Positions 27,314-36,090 of a stretch of 64,000 bases of DNA are shown here, piece after piece. Below the pieces are notes generated by a model. The model did no database searches, was not told the origin of the DNA, and was given only the letters and a program-made list of their open reading frames with translations. The DNA is from Granulicella sapmiensis (GTDB lineage Bacteria; Acidobacteriota; Terriglobia; Terriglobales; Acidobacteriaceae), in the NCBI GenBank assembly GCA_026225395.1, contig JAMFSR010000028.1, positions 62,001 through 126,000 of the forward strand. The letters run 5' to 3'. The position numbers and the translations under genes are program-made. Positions within the stretch are counted from its first letter, which is position 1. The number at the start of each line of letters is the position of its first letter.

Positions 27314-29005
27314 TTATCCGGCGGCCGCGAGCATCTGTTCTGCATGACGCAGCGAGGTGTCGGTAAGACTCGCTCCGGAGAGCATTCGTGCAATCTCTTC
27401 CACACGCTCTTCATGCTCCATCTTCCGCACGCCGGTATGCGTACGGCCGCTGCGTTCCGCCTTTTCAATCAAAAAGTGTTGATTGGCAAACGCCGCTATC
27501 TGCGGTAGATGCGTGATGCAGATGACCTGTTGCGCGCGGGAAAGCGCCTTCAGCTTCTGACCCACAGCTTCTGCCGCTCGGCCGCCGATGCCGATATCGA
27601 TCTCGTCGAAGATGAGCGTCCGAGGCAGTGCAGCTTTCTTACGCTTCGCCGCTCCGCTTGCGCCTTCTTCCACCGACACCTTCAACGCCAGCATCACGCG
27701 GCTCATTTCGCCGCCGGAAGCGATCTCGGTCAGCGGTTTGAGCGGCTCGCCGGGGTTGGTGGCAATGCGGCATTCCACGCGATCCCAGCCGAAACCCGTC
27801 CAGCCAGCCTCGGTCTTGTCCGCATTAACGTCAGCGGAGAACTTTGCGTTCATCGCGAGCTCGTTAATTTGTTTTTCAGCAACCTTACTGAGCTTCTTCG
27901 CTGCTCCCTGGCGCTCTTCAGTAAGCCGTTCCGCCGCCGCACGATAAGCCTTGGCGGCTGCTCCGCGCTGGCCTTCGAGTTCGACAAGGCGGGCGTCCCG
28001 GTTTTCGAGCTCACTCAGCTTCCCACTGACTTCCTCGCCGAATGCGATCACCTCAGCGAGCGTCGCACCGTACTTCCGCTTCAACCGTATGAGCATGGCA
28101 AGGCGGTCGTCGAGCTCGCTCAGACGCTCAGGCGAGGCAGACACCTCGCCGGCAAACGAGCGCAGTGTGCCGGCAGCGTCTTCCACGCCGGCCTTCGCGG
28201 CCTTCAACTGCTGGGCAGTTTCCTCAAAGCGGGCGTCATAACGCGCAAGGTCTTCGACCTGGCGCAGAGCTGCGCCGAGCAGCGACTCAGCTGAGGTTTC
28301 GGCTTCGTAGAGCAGGTCCTGCGCGGCACTAGCCGCGGTGACAAGCTTCTCCGCGTTGGCCAGCACACGTTTTTCGGTTTCCAGCCGCTCATCTTCCGCG
28401 GCGTCTTCGATGACGGCGTCGCGAATCTCTTTGGCCTGGAAGCTCCACAGATCCTGAAGGCGAAGCCGGTCTTGTTCAGCACTCTGGAGCTGCTCAATCT
28501 GAGCGGTCAGCCCGCGCCAGCGATCGAAAGCCTCTTTGACGTCGTCAGTACTCAAGTCAGCGAAGCGGTCGAGCAGGAGCCGCTGTTGCGCAGCGTCAAA
28601 GGCCACCAGCGTCTCCGACTGCGCATGGACCAGCGCAATCTCCGGTGCGAGCTGCTTCAGAACGGTCACGGTTGCGGGCTGGTTGTTGACGAAGACACGC
28701 CCCTTGCCATTCGCTCCGACCTCGCGACGGATCAGGATTTCGTCGCCCGCTGTGTCGATGCCATTCTCATCGAGGATCGCCTCGGCCCCAGGGGTAGTTT
28801 CGAAGACGCAACCAACAACAGCCTTCTCTGCGCCGAAGCGCACAACGTCACTCGAAGCCTTGCCGCCAAGCAGCAGCACAAGGGCGTCAATCAGGATCGA
28901 CTTACCCGCACCGGTCTCGCCCGTGAGCAAGTTCAGCCCCGGGCCAAACCCCGCCACGGCGTGATCGATGACCGCATAATTTTCGGCGCGAAGCTCCAGC
29001 AGCAT
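27314..29005 (-). CDS. recN: DNA repair protein RecN
   Basis: SMC-like ATPase acting in double-strand break repair. 563 residues. Walker A is GETGAGKS near residue 30, then a long coiled-coil middle (about 150-360), and at the C-terminus the ABC signature region around EIASGGEMSRVMLALK and Walker B TLIFDEIDIGIGG. The ending LSGASLTDTSLRHAEQML is typical of RecN. It is divergent from tolQ, with about 118 bases between. Confidence 0.96.
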   Translation of the reverse strand: MLLELRAENYAVIDHAVAGFGPGLNLLTGETGAGKSILIDALVLLLGGKASSDVVRFGAEKAVVGCVFETTPGAEAILDENGIDTAGDEILIRREVGANGKGRVFVNNQPATVTVLKQLAPEIALVHAQSETLVAFDAAQQRLLLDRFADLSTDDVKEAFDRWRGLTAQIEQLQSAEQDRLRLQDLWSFQAKEIRDAVIEDAAEDERLETEKRVLANAEKLVTAASAAQDLLYEAETSAESLLGAALRQVEDLARYDARFEETAQQLKAAKAGVEDAAGTLRSFAGEVSASPERLSELDDRLAMLIRLKRKYGATLAEVIAFGEEVSGKLSELENRDARLVELEGQRGAAAKAYRAAAERLTEERQGAAKKLSKVAEKQINELAMNAKFSADVNADKTEAGWTGFGWDRVECRIATNPGEPLKPLTEIASGGEMSRVMLALKVSVEEGASGAAKRKKAALPRTLIFDEIDIGIGGRAAEAVGQKLKALSRAQQVICITHLPQIAAFANQHFLIEKAERSGRTHTGVRKMEHEERVEEIARMLSGASLTDTSLRHAEQMLAAAG

Positions 29006-29123
29006 TTCGAGGTCTCTCGTCGAGAGGATAGCAGGGGCGAAGGAAAGGCGCTAACGGGAACCTTCCGGGCTTCCCTTTGCGCGGATTTGCGTCTAACCCC
29101 GCAGTTACACTGAACCTGACGCT

Positions 29124-29924
29124 ATGACCCTTTCGACACTCGCCATCTTTTTCCAGGACGCCACGACAACAGTCACCAACCCTTCCCTTGGCGCTCCCCC
29201 CGCCGGATCCGATTCTGGCGCCTTTGCCGAGATGATCCATAACAGCGGCCCTATGGCACTGGCCGTGCTTGGGATTTTGCTGCTGTGCAGTATTTTTTCG
29301 TGGTCGATCATGATCTCCAAATGGCGGTCGTTCGGCGCTGCGGAAAAGCAAAGCGGACGTTTCGTTCGCGCGTTTCGCAAATCAGGACGCCTGAGCGAGA
29401 TTGCGGCCATCGCCGATCAGTTCCGGCCAAGCCCACTGGTCACGGTGTTCCATGAGATCACAGATGAGTACCAGCGCCAGTCCGGCGGACGCGGCACGCC
29501 GCGGAACCCGCAGGCGCTCGAGCGCGCTTCACAGACGGCTTCCAGCGAAGCCCTGACCTTGATGGAGCGCCGCATGACGTGGTTGGCCACCATTGCACAA
29601 TCGGCCACCTTCATCGGTCTGTTCGGAACGGTAATGGGCATCATCGATGCGTTCCACGGGCTCGGTACGACGGGCGCGGCGACCCTGCGGTCAGTCGCAC
29701 CAGGCATCTCGGAAGCGCTGATCACCACGGCTGCCGGTCTTGCCGTCGCGATTCCCGCACTGGTCGGCTATAACCAGCTGACAGCCCGCCTGCGCGAGTT
29801 TGGCGCGCGCGCCGACGACTTTGGCCGCGAGCTGCTCAATGCGATTGAGAACGCGGCCCTGCTTGCACCTTCGAACCCCGTTCCACCACCGGCCCCCGAA
29901 GAGCCTCGCCGGAGGACGTTCTAG
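29124..29924 (+). CDS. tolQ: TolQ/ExbB proton channel subunit
   Basis: Inner-membrane stator that uses the proton gradient to energise TolA/Tol-Pal. 266 residues, three membrane helices: about 45-68, 150-172 and 190-215. The MotA/TolQ/ExbB signature is seen in TFIGLFGTVMGIIDAFHGLG and ISEALITTAAGLAVAIPA. It heads a six-gene Tol-Pal set and is followed after two bases by tolR. Homology alone cannot separate TolQ from ExbB; the tolB-pal neighbours decide it. Confidence 0.95.
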   Translation: MTLSTLAIFFQDATTTVTNPSLGAPPAGSDSGAFAEMIHNSGPMALAVLGILLLCSIFSWSIMISKWRSFGAAEKQSGRFVRAFRKSGRLSEIAAIADQFRPSPLVTVFHEITDEYQRQSGGRGTPRNPQALERASQTASSEALTLMERRMTWLATIAQSATFIGLFGTVMGIIDAFHGLGTTGAATLRSVAPGISEALITTAAGLAVAIPALVGYNQLTARLREFGARADDFGRELLNAIENAALLAPSNPVPPPAPEEPRRRTF

Positions 29925-29926
29925 CT

Positions 29927-30334
29927 ATGGCCTTCTCCACCAATGGCCGTACGCAGACGGCGATGGCCGACATCAATATCACGCCGCTGGTCGACGTGGT
30001 GCTGGTACTGCTGCTGATCTTCATGCTGACCGCGCCTGTGCTGCAATCGGGCGTTGAAGTTGCCGTGCCGCAGACGCGCACCGTAAACCAACTCACGGAG
30101 GTGCATCAGGTCATCACGATCGATAAGGACCAGAACATCTTTTTCCAGGACAAGCCGGTAAACATCCACGACATCCCTCTCGCACTCGGGTCAACGCCCA
30201 AGAACGCAAAGCGCGTTGTCTATGTGCGCGCGGACAAGGCTGTTCCTTTCGGCGCGTTCGCTTCGGTAATGGATGAGTTGAAACTCGCCGGCATCACCGA
30301 CATCAGCATCGTCACACAGCCGCTTGAGAAGTAA
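29927..30334 (+). CDS. tolR: TolR/ExbD proton channel subunit
   Basis: 135 residues: a short cytosolic tail, one membrane helix with the proton-carrying Asp (NITPLVDVVLVLLLIFMLT), and a periplasmic TolR/ExbD domain. It pairs with TolQ. The start lies two bases after the tolQ stop. Confidence 0.95.
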   Translation: MAFSTNGRTQTAMADINITPLVDVVLVLLLIFMLTAPVLQSGVEVAVPQTRTVNQLTEVHQVITIDKDQNIFFQDKPVNIHDIPLALGSTPKNAKRVVYVRADKAVPFGAFASVMDELKLAGITDISIVTQPLEK

Positions 30335-30358
30335 CGGATTTAACAAAGTATCTGCACG

Positions 30359-31147
30359 ATGAGCGCCTACGCTTCCAGCCCCGACGAGCAAAACGACCAC
30401 TTCGGCAGCGGTGTCGGCGGATCTGTGCTGTTGCACGCTGTGGTCTTCGCGGGCATCATTGGCTGGGCCATCTTCAACCATCTGCACAACCCATCGCTGG
30501 GCGAAACCTCTTCGCAGGTCGGCTCGATTCAGGCCTCCATGGTCTCGGCGATTCCGCTGCCCACGAAAGCTCCGCCGGTAAAAGACCAGGTGTTAACCCC
30601 GGACGACGTCAGCAAAGCCGCCGCACCTCCTCCAAAAGAAGCCGCGCTACCTCCGCCAAAAGAGACCGACGTGCTCATCAAGGCGAAGACACCTCCGGCC
30701 ACAAAAACGGCCCCGGTTCCCACGCCAGCACCTCCAAAACATGCACAGCCCACGCCGGATACTCCGAAAGCCAATAGCGGCGAGCAGGCAACGCAGCTTC
30801 CGCAGTCTGTTTCGCAAACAACCAACGGCACCGCGACCCTCACTGTGCAAAACCGTGCGCTTGGCTTGCGGTATGCGTATTACATCCGCATCGTAAGCTC
30901 CAGAATCACGCAGAACTACAACCAGGAGTTTCCCGACCCGCGTGCTTCCCAGGACAAAAGCGTAACCGTCCTGTTCGATATCGACCGCAGCGGGACGCCC
31001 ACAAATTTGCGTATAGAAGCGGCCAGCGGCTCCCCTACCTTGGACAGCGCGGGCAAGCGCGCAATTCAGGAAGTGGATAATTTTGGACCCAATCCTGCGG
31101 CCGAATCCATCCCAATTGCTTTCAAGTTTGATTACCACCACCCGTAA
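30359..31147 (+). CDS. tolA: TolA/TonB-like periplasm-spanning protein
   Basis: 262 residues. One N-terminal membrane helix (about 18-40), a Pro/Lys/Ala-rich linker (about 65-150) that can span the periplasm, and a C-terminal TonB-type domain (about 165-262) with VTVLFDIDRSGTPTNLRIEAASGSP. It occupies the tolA position between tolR and tolB and should carry the energy from TolQR to the outer membrane. The sequence is closer to a TonB C-terminus than to E. coli TolA, so the symbol rests on position. Confidence 0.85.
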   Translation: MSAYASSPDEQNDHFGSGVGGSVLLHAVVFAGIIGWAIFNHLHNPSLGETSSQVGSIQASMVSAIPLPTKAPPVKDQVLTPDDVSKAAAPPPKEAALPPPKETDVLIKAKTPPATKTAPVPTPAPPKHAQPTPDTPKANSGEQATQLPQSVSQTTNGTATLTVQNRALGLRYAYYIRIVSSRITQNYNQEFPDPRASQDKSVTVLFDIDRSGTPTNLRIEAASGSPTLDSAGKRAIQEVDNFGPNPAAESIPIAFKFDYHHP

Positions 31148-31183
31148 GCGACGCCAGACCCGATATGTGCGTCTATCCTATTG

Positions 31184-32566
31184 ATGATGCGAAAAAGATC
31201 GACCTGCTCGCCGCAAACCTTCTCCGTTAGATCACGTGGCCAGCTAATGGCCGCCCTCACTCTTTGCCTGTTGGGTTCTCCACTGCTTCACGCGCAAGAC
31301 CCCATCCATCTTGAAGCGACTAACAGCGCTGACCGTATTCGGTTGGCAGTCGCGAACTTCAAGCCACAGACTGGCGACGCCAACACAGGCGCTTACAAGC
31401 AAACCTTCGATACAACCCTGTTCTCGGATCTAACTTCCGCAGGGCTTTTCGATGTGGTGTCCAAGGACATGCTCCCGCAATCGACTCCGGGCTTTCCTGC
31501 GGAGATCAACCTCACACAATGGTCGGCAGCACCCTCGAGCGCGGCCATGGTGGCGTTCGGCAATCTCAGCACGCAGGGCAATCATCTGGTCGTCAGCGGC
31601 TTTCTCGACGACACAAAAAACACGCAGTTCCCCCAAGTCTTCGCCAAGCAATACAACGAAGAAGCGTCCGAAGATAACGCCCGTCAAATCGCCCACCGCT
31701 TCGCCGACGAAATCATCTTTCGGCTCGGCGGCGGTGTCTCCGGTATCGCCGAAACTAAGATTTATTACGTAAAAATTCTCGGCCCCAACAAAGAAATTTA
31801 CGAAATGGACTACGACGGTGCCAACCAGCATGCGATCACCCATCTCGGCACAGTCTCACTGTCTCCACGCGTATCGCCCGATAACTCTCGCATCGCTTTC
31901 AGCACCCTGGGCCGCGATGGCTTCCAGCTGAAGATGTTCTCGCTGCTACTCAACCGCCCGGTAAACTTCAACTCCGCCGGCGGCACAAATCTTTCGCCGG
32001 CATGGTCGCCCAGCGGCCAGCAACTGGCTTTCTCGTCCTCGCGTACAGGCGACCCGGAGATCTGGATCTCCGATCCTGAAGGCAACATCGCGCACAAGAT
32101 CACGGCCTTCCGCGGCCCCGACGTCTCCCCGACCTGGAACCCCAAGACCGGCGCCCAGATTGCCTGGATCAGTGGACGCTCCGGCCTGCCGCAGCTTTAC
32201 ATCATGGATGCCGACGGCTCCGGCATCACCCGCCTCACCGACGGCGGCTACGCCACCTCACCCTCCTGGAGCCCCAACGGACAGTTCATTACCTTCGCTT
32301 GGGACCGCAAATATGGCCCGGGCGCTCCCGGTGGGCAGGACATCTACATCATGGAGATCGCCTCCAAGAAGTGGATCCAGCTCACCCACGACGGTGGCCG
32401 CTGCGACTTTCCCTCCTGGTCGCCCGATGGCCGCCACATCGTCTATGCGAACTCGCCCGACGGCAAGGCCGACCACACCAGGATTATGTCCATGCTCGCC
32501 GACGGCACCCAGAAGAAAGCCCTGACAGGTTCGGGCGCCGATATGCCGAACTGGAGTTGGAAGTAG
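31184..32566 (+). CDS. tolB: Tol-Pal system protein TolB
   Basis: Periplasmic beta-propeller that binds Pal. About 460 residues from ATG 31184 (another ATG follows directly, and a TTG precedes). Signal peptide about 20-38. The TolB N-terminal domain spans about 45-180, then PD40-type WD repeats such as SPRVSPDNSRIAFSTLGRDG, LSPAWSPSGQQLAFSSSRTG and FPSWSPDGRHIVYANSPDG. pal follows after 99 bases. Confidence 0.95.
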   Translation: MMRKRSTCSPQTFSVRSRGQLMAALTLCLLGSPLLHAQDPIHLEATNSADRIRLAVANFKPQTGDANTGAYKQTFDTTLFSDLTSAGLFDVVSKDMLPQSTPGFPAEINLTQWSAAPSSAAMVAFGNLSTQGNHLVVSGFLDDTKNTQFPQVFAKQYNEEASEDNARQIAHRFADEIIFRLGGGVSGIAETKIYYVKILGPNKEIYEMDYDGANQHAITHLGTVSLSPRVSPDNSRIAFSTLGRDGFQLKMFSLLLNRPVNFNSAGGTNLSPAWSPSGQQLAFSSSRTGDPEIWISDPEGNIAHKITAFRGPDVSPTWNPKTGAQIAWISGRSGLPQLYIMDADGSGITRLTDGGYATSPSWSPNGQFITFAWDRKYGPGAPGGQDIYIMEIASKKWIQLTHDGGRCDFPSWSPDGRHIVYANSPDGKADHTRIMSMLADGTQKKALTGSGADMPNWSWK

Positions 32567-32574
32567 ATTTACAC

Positions 32575-32593
32575 AGTATCGTAATGCGATACT
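32575..32593 (+). repeat. Small hairpin between tolB and pal
   Basis: AGTATCG and CGATACT are perfect 7-base arms around a five-base loop, eight bases after the tolB stop. No T run follows. It may mark partial termination or processing that sets a higher pal level, but this is only inference. Confidence 0.45.
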
Positions 32594-32665
32594 CAATCGT
32601 AGACTCTATACAATTGGCATCAAAATCATAAGATTACAGACGGGTTGAAAGCGAAAGAGGACGAA

Positions 32666-33436
32666 ATGATCTCGAAACAAACACTGACCTGGAAGTCCAT
32701 CGTGCTGAGCGCGGCGGCGTTCGCCGCAATCGCGGTAACAGGCTGCCACAAGAAGTCCACCCTGCCTCCGTCTTCGGCGATGGCTCCTGACACGACCATG
32801 CCGGCACCCACCGCGAGCATCTCCGCCGATCCGCTGGCGATCGATATCGGACAGTCGGTTGTGCTGAACTGGCGCACAACGAACGCGACCAGCGTCAGCA
32901 TCGACGGCATCGGACAGGTGCCTATCAACGGCACTCAGACAGTATCGCCGGCGAACTCCACCAACTTCCACCTCGTCGCCAAGGGCGATGGCGGCGTGAC
33001 CGAAGCCAATGTTCGCGTAACGGTGCGCGTGCCTGAAGTACCTACTGCACCCGTAGGCAACGTAAGCAACGACGGGCCGATGGGTTCGGAAGCTGCCTTC
33101 CATCAAAATGTGCAGGACATCTTCTTCGGCTACGACAGCTTCGATCTGTCACCCGAAGCCAAGACCTCCGTCAGCATGGCAGCGTCCTACCTGACCTCGC
33201 ACCCAGCCATCAAGCTCCTCATCGGCGGCTACTGCGACGATCGCGGATCGGCCGAGTACAACATCACGCTGGGTGAAAACCGCGCCAACTCCGCCAAGAC
33301 CGCCTTGGTCGAAGCCGGCGTTGCTCCGGGCCGCATCCGCGTGGTGAGCTACGGCAAGGAACGTCAGTTCTGCACCGACGAAACCGACGCATGCTGGCAG
33401 CAGAACCGCCGCGCACAGTTCTCGCTCGACCGCTAG
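32666..33436 (+). CDS. pal: Peptidoglycan-associated lipoprotein Pal
   Basis: 256 residues from ATG 32666, chosen because GAGG lies upstream; a TTG seven codons earlier is in frame. A lipoprotein signal peptide ends in AVTGC (Cys near residue 25). An Ig-like region follows (about 50-125), then the OmpA C-terminal peptidoglycan-binding domain: FFGYDSFDLSPEAK, GGYCDDRGSAEYNITLGENRA and ERQFCTDETDACWQQNRRAQF. It ties the outer membrane to the wall and docks with TolB. The extra Ig-like segment before the OmpA domain makes it longer than E. coli Pal. Confidence 0.95.
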   Translation: MISKQTLTWKSIVLSAAAFAAIAVTGCHKKSTLPPSSAMAPDTTMPAPTASISADPLAIDIGQSVVLNWRTTNATSVSIDGIGQVPINGTQTVSPANSTNFHLVAKGDGGVTEANVRVTVRVPEVPTAPVGNVSNDGPMGSEAAFHQNVQDIFFGYDSFDLSPEAKTSVSMAASYLTSHPAIKLLIGGYCDDRGSAEYNITLGENRANSAKTALVEAGVAPGRIRVVSYGKERQFCTDETDACWQQNRRAQFSLDR

Positions 33437-33463
33437 AACCGTCTAACCCAAGTGAAACAAGCA

Positions 33464-33495
33464 GACCGGGTCCGGAGTTTCGGGCCCGGGGTCAT
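33464..33495 (+). terminator. Possible hairpin after pal
   Basis: GACC-GGGTCCG and CGGGCCC-GGGGTC can pair around GAGTTT with a small bulge, followed by ATTTGC. It is GC-rich but the T run is weak. A partial terminator or a palindromic repeat between pal and cpoB. Confidence 0.35.
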
Positions 33496-33554
33496 TTGCG
33501 CAACTCGCTTCGCCCAACGAACTTACCGTATCCTTGCCTCAAGGAGCTTCAACC

Positions 33555-34493
33555 GTGTCCCGTCTCCGCCTCGTTCCCTTCACCGCTGCAACACTCCTTT
33601 TCCTCGGCCTGTCGGCCGTGCCGGCTCATGCCGTCAACAAGGACATGATCCAGCTTCAGACCCAGATTCAGGATCTGCAAAACGCCGTCGCCAAACTCCA
33701 GCAATCGAACGACGAGCGTATGGGGGTCCTGAAGGATCTAACCCAGCAAACCGCCGACGCCGTGAACAAGATGTCGGTCGCGGTCGACGGCATGAAGCTC
33801 CAGATGCAGAACCAGCAGGAGGCGTCCGGCACCAAGACCGATCAGCTCTCCGGCCAGATTCAATCCTTGAACGACACGCTCGACGAACTCAAGGCCCGCA
33901 TGGAAAAAGCGCTCGGCGATATCCAGGGCCAGCAGCAGTCCATCAGCGCTGCGCTGAATAACCTGCCGCAGCAGACCGGAACGCCCTCCGGCCCGGCGCC
34001 AGGACAGAACACGGTGCCTCCGCCCACCGGCCCCGCTCCTGACCAGGGCGCCTTGCCGCCGACCTCCAGCGTAGTTGCTCCGGTTCGCTCAGCCTCTCCG
34101 GCTGGAGGCGCGTCCGTCGGCGATATGTACCGCACCGCGTATGGAGACTACATCGCTGCGAAGTATCCGCTGGCCTCAGCTGAGTTCCAGGACCTGGCGA
34201 ACGCCTACCCCGACGATAATCTCTCCGGCAACGCCTACTTCTACATGGGTGAGATCGACCTCCGTACCCAGAAGCCGACCGCCGCAGTGACGATGTACAA
34301 CCATGTAATCGAGCACTTCCCCGACAACGTGAAGGTTCCTGCCGCTCACCTACACAAGGCCGAGGCGATGGTATCCATGAAGCAGAACGATAAGGCCGCA
34401 CTTGAGCTTCGCGCCCTTATCCAGCGTTTCCCCAACTCGCCCGAAGCCGCCACGGCCCGCACCAAGCTTGGCGCACTCAGCGCACGCCGTTAG
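33555..34493 (+). CDS. cpoB: Cell division coordinator CpoB (YbgF)
   Basis: 312 residues from GTG 33555; AAGGAG at 33541-33546 supports this start over TTG 33534. Signal peptide to about AHA. A coiled-coil trimerisation region (about 28-130), a Pro/Gly-rich linker (about 130-185), and a C-terminal TPR domain (about 195-310): YRTAYGDYIAAKYPLASAEF, GNAYFYMGEIDLRTQK and HLHKAEAMVSMKQNDKAALE. CpoB links Tol energy to peptidoglycan synthesis at the septum. It ends the Tol-Pal operon; its stop overlaps that of the convergent DapA-like gene (TTAG). Confidence 0.93.
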   Translation: MSRLRLVPFTAATLLFLGLSAVPAHAVNKDMIQLQTQIQDLQNAVAKLQQSNDERMGVLKDLTQQTADAVNKMSVAVDGMKLQMQNQQEASGTKTDQLSGQIQSLNDTLDELKARMEKALGDIQGQQQSISAALNNLPQQTGTPSGPAPGQNTVPPPTGPAPDQGALPPTSSVVAPVRSASPAGGASVGDMYRTAYGDYIAAKYPLASAEFQDLANAYPDDNLSGNAYFYMGEIDLRTQKPTAAVTMYNHVIEHFPDNVKVPAAHLHKAEAMVSMKQNDKAALELRALIQRFPNSPEAATARTKLGALSARR

Positions 34494-35548
34494 TTTCGCA
34501 CTTCCCTCAGCACTGCTTCCACATCCAGCTTCTGCTTCGCCGTCAGGCCCAGCCGCGGCAACCGAGGCAGTCCTCCGTAGTACCCATTCAGGTCGCAGCT
34601 ATACTTCACCCCGGCAACACCTAACTCCTGCATCAAGCCATCCGCTGCACGGACACGCTCAGCCTTTTCCGCCGCAAGCGCCGGGTCACCGTCCTTGAAC
34701 GCCGCATACACCTCGTAGCATCCTTGCGGAGCGCAGGCCGCAAGCTGCGGCATAGCCCCTGCAACGCCAGCCTCCAGCAGCGGCAGAAGCTCCGCACAGC
34801 GCCCCGCAGCCATGATCTGGAACCCCGTCGTCTTCGTTCTGGTCTTCACGCGCATCGTCAACGCCGGCTTCGCAACCGATACGATCACAGACGCCCCGCC
34901 GCCCAGCGACTCTGCCGAAACAAAGCTCCCATCCTGCGCAGCTGCCGCTTCCATCCTGCGAGTCACCGGCGCGAACACGGCGGTCACCGTGACATCGCGC
35001 TTGATCTCGCGCGTAGCCTCCGCAATCGCACCGTACCGTTCCAGCGTCAGGTCTGCATCATAAAGGCCGATCACATTGCGATGACGCGCAAGCTCCGCGA
35101 TCAACTCCACCGAAAGCTGCATCGACGGAGCCGCGCTCTCGCTCCAAAGCAACACAGGCAGCGGCGATCCATCGGCGACCTTCTTGAAAAATGTCATTAG
35201 CTCATCGACGACCAGTTGCGGCCACGTTGAAGGTGCACCCAGCAGCACGGCATCGAACACTGCCCCCGCAGCCTGCTCAGCAACCTTCAGCACTCCACGG
35301 ACGCTATCGCTGCCAATCCCCGCAACCAACACCTTTTCGGGCGCCGCGCTTCGGGCTACGACACGCAACACATCGCCAACTTCCTCATCGGAGAGCGTCT
35401 CAGCCTCGCTTCCTGGCCCGAGCGCCACCAAACCGGCCACGGGCGAAAGAGAATAGCGGCCAACATTGCCTTCCAGCTTGCGCAGATGGCAGCTGCCATC
35501 GCGTGCAAAAGGTACCGTCAGAGGAACATGAAACCCATCGATCAACAT
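34490..35548 (-). CDS. DapA-superfamily protein lacking the Schiff-base lysine
   Basis: 352 residues, dihydrodipicolinate synthase/N-acetylneuraminate lyase fold, seen from VPLTVPFARDG near the start, LSDEEVGDVLRV, and PVLLWSESAAPSMQLSVELIAELA. In working enzymes the catalytic Lys sits in a strand like VGIKDS after this helix; here the strand reads VIGLYDAD, with Tyr in place of Lys, and the catalytic Tyr region PVLLYN is PVLLWSE. Classical aldolase chemistry is therefore unlikely. The C-terminal half looks complete (GVAGAMPQLAACAP). Role unknown. It is convergent with cpoB and divergent from a small membrane protein. Confidence 0.85.
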   Translation of the reverse strand: MLIDGFHVPLTVPFARDGSCHLRKLEGNVGRYSLSPVAGLVALGPGSEAETLSDEEVGDVLRVVARSAAPEKVLVAGIGSDSVRGVLKVAEQAAGAVFDAVLLGAPSTWPQLVVDELMTFFKKVADGSPLPVLLWSESAAPSMQLSVELIAELARHRNVIGLYDADLTLERYGAIAEATREIKRDVTVTAVFAPVTRRMEAAAAQDGSFVSAESLGGGASVIVSVAKPALTMRVKTRTKTTGFQIMAAGRCAELLPLLEAGVAGAMPQLAACAPQGCYEVYAAFKDGDPALAAEKAERVRAADGLMQELGVAGVKYSCDLNGYYGGLPRLPRLGLTAKQKLDVEAVLREVRN

Positions 35549-35589
35549 AGCTCTTTTCTAGTGTAAGCTTCCCCGCGTACACTTTACCC

Positions 35590-36081
35590 ATGGCGACATC
35601 GGACGACTTTGAAATCTCTCCGGGCAAATCCATCGGCGACCTCGGCAACGAGGCCCTCTGGTTCGTGGCTCACTCGATCATTGCTGTCGTCATCATGGTC
35701 GCCACGATCATGGTCATGGGCATCTTCCACCCGGACCCCAATGCCGCCGGCCCCAAAGAGCTCGGCACAGTGCTCTGCTTCCTGATCCCCATGCTCGCCG
35801 GCTTTGTGATCGCCAGGATGGGCGGCAACCAGATCGCACGCTACGTCTGGATCACCGGTCTGCTCATGTTCTCCGCGGTCTGCGTCTGGGTACTTGACCT
35901 GCCAACCGGCAACGGCCTCTGCGAAGGTTGCGGCGCGCTCGACAAACTTTGGCGGACGTTCTTCTCGATCGACCACGGCAGCGGCCTGATGGCCGGCCAG
36001 GGCCTCGCTGTGGGCACCTGGGCGCCGCTCGCATTAGTTGGTTACGCCCTTGGCTCTGGGTTCGGTCTAGAAGAAGAGTAA
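35590..36081 (+). CDS. Unknown small membrane protein
   Basis: 163 residues with four hydrophobic segments (about 23-46, 60-78, 84-105, 140-160). A loop between helices 3 and 4 contains NGLCEGCGALDKLW, a CxxC pair that might be periplasmic. The N-terminus is acidic. No family recognised. It is transcribed divergently from the DapA-like gene (41 bases) and converges on carB with 9 bases between the stops. Confidence 0.75.
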   Translation: MATSDDFEISPGKSIGDLGNEALWFVAHSIIAVVIMVATIMVMGIFHPDPNAAGPKELGTVLCFLIPMLAGFVIARMGGNQIARYVWITGLLMFSAVCVWVLDLPTGNGLCEGCGALDKLWRTFFSIDHGSGLMAGQGLAVGTWAPLALVGYALGSGFGLEEE

Positions 36082-36090
36082 CGCTGCACG

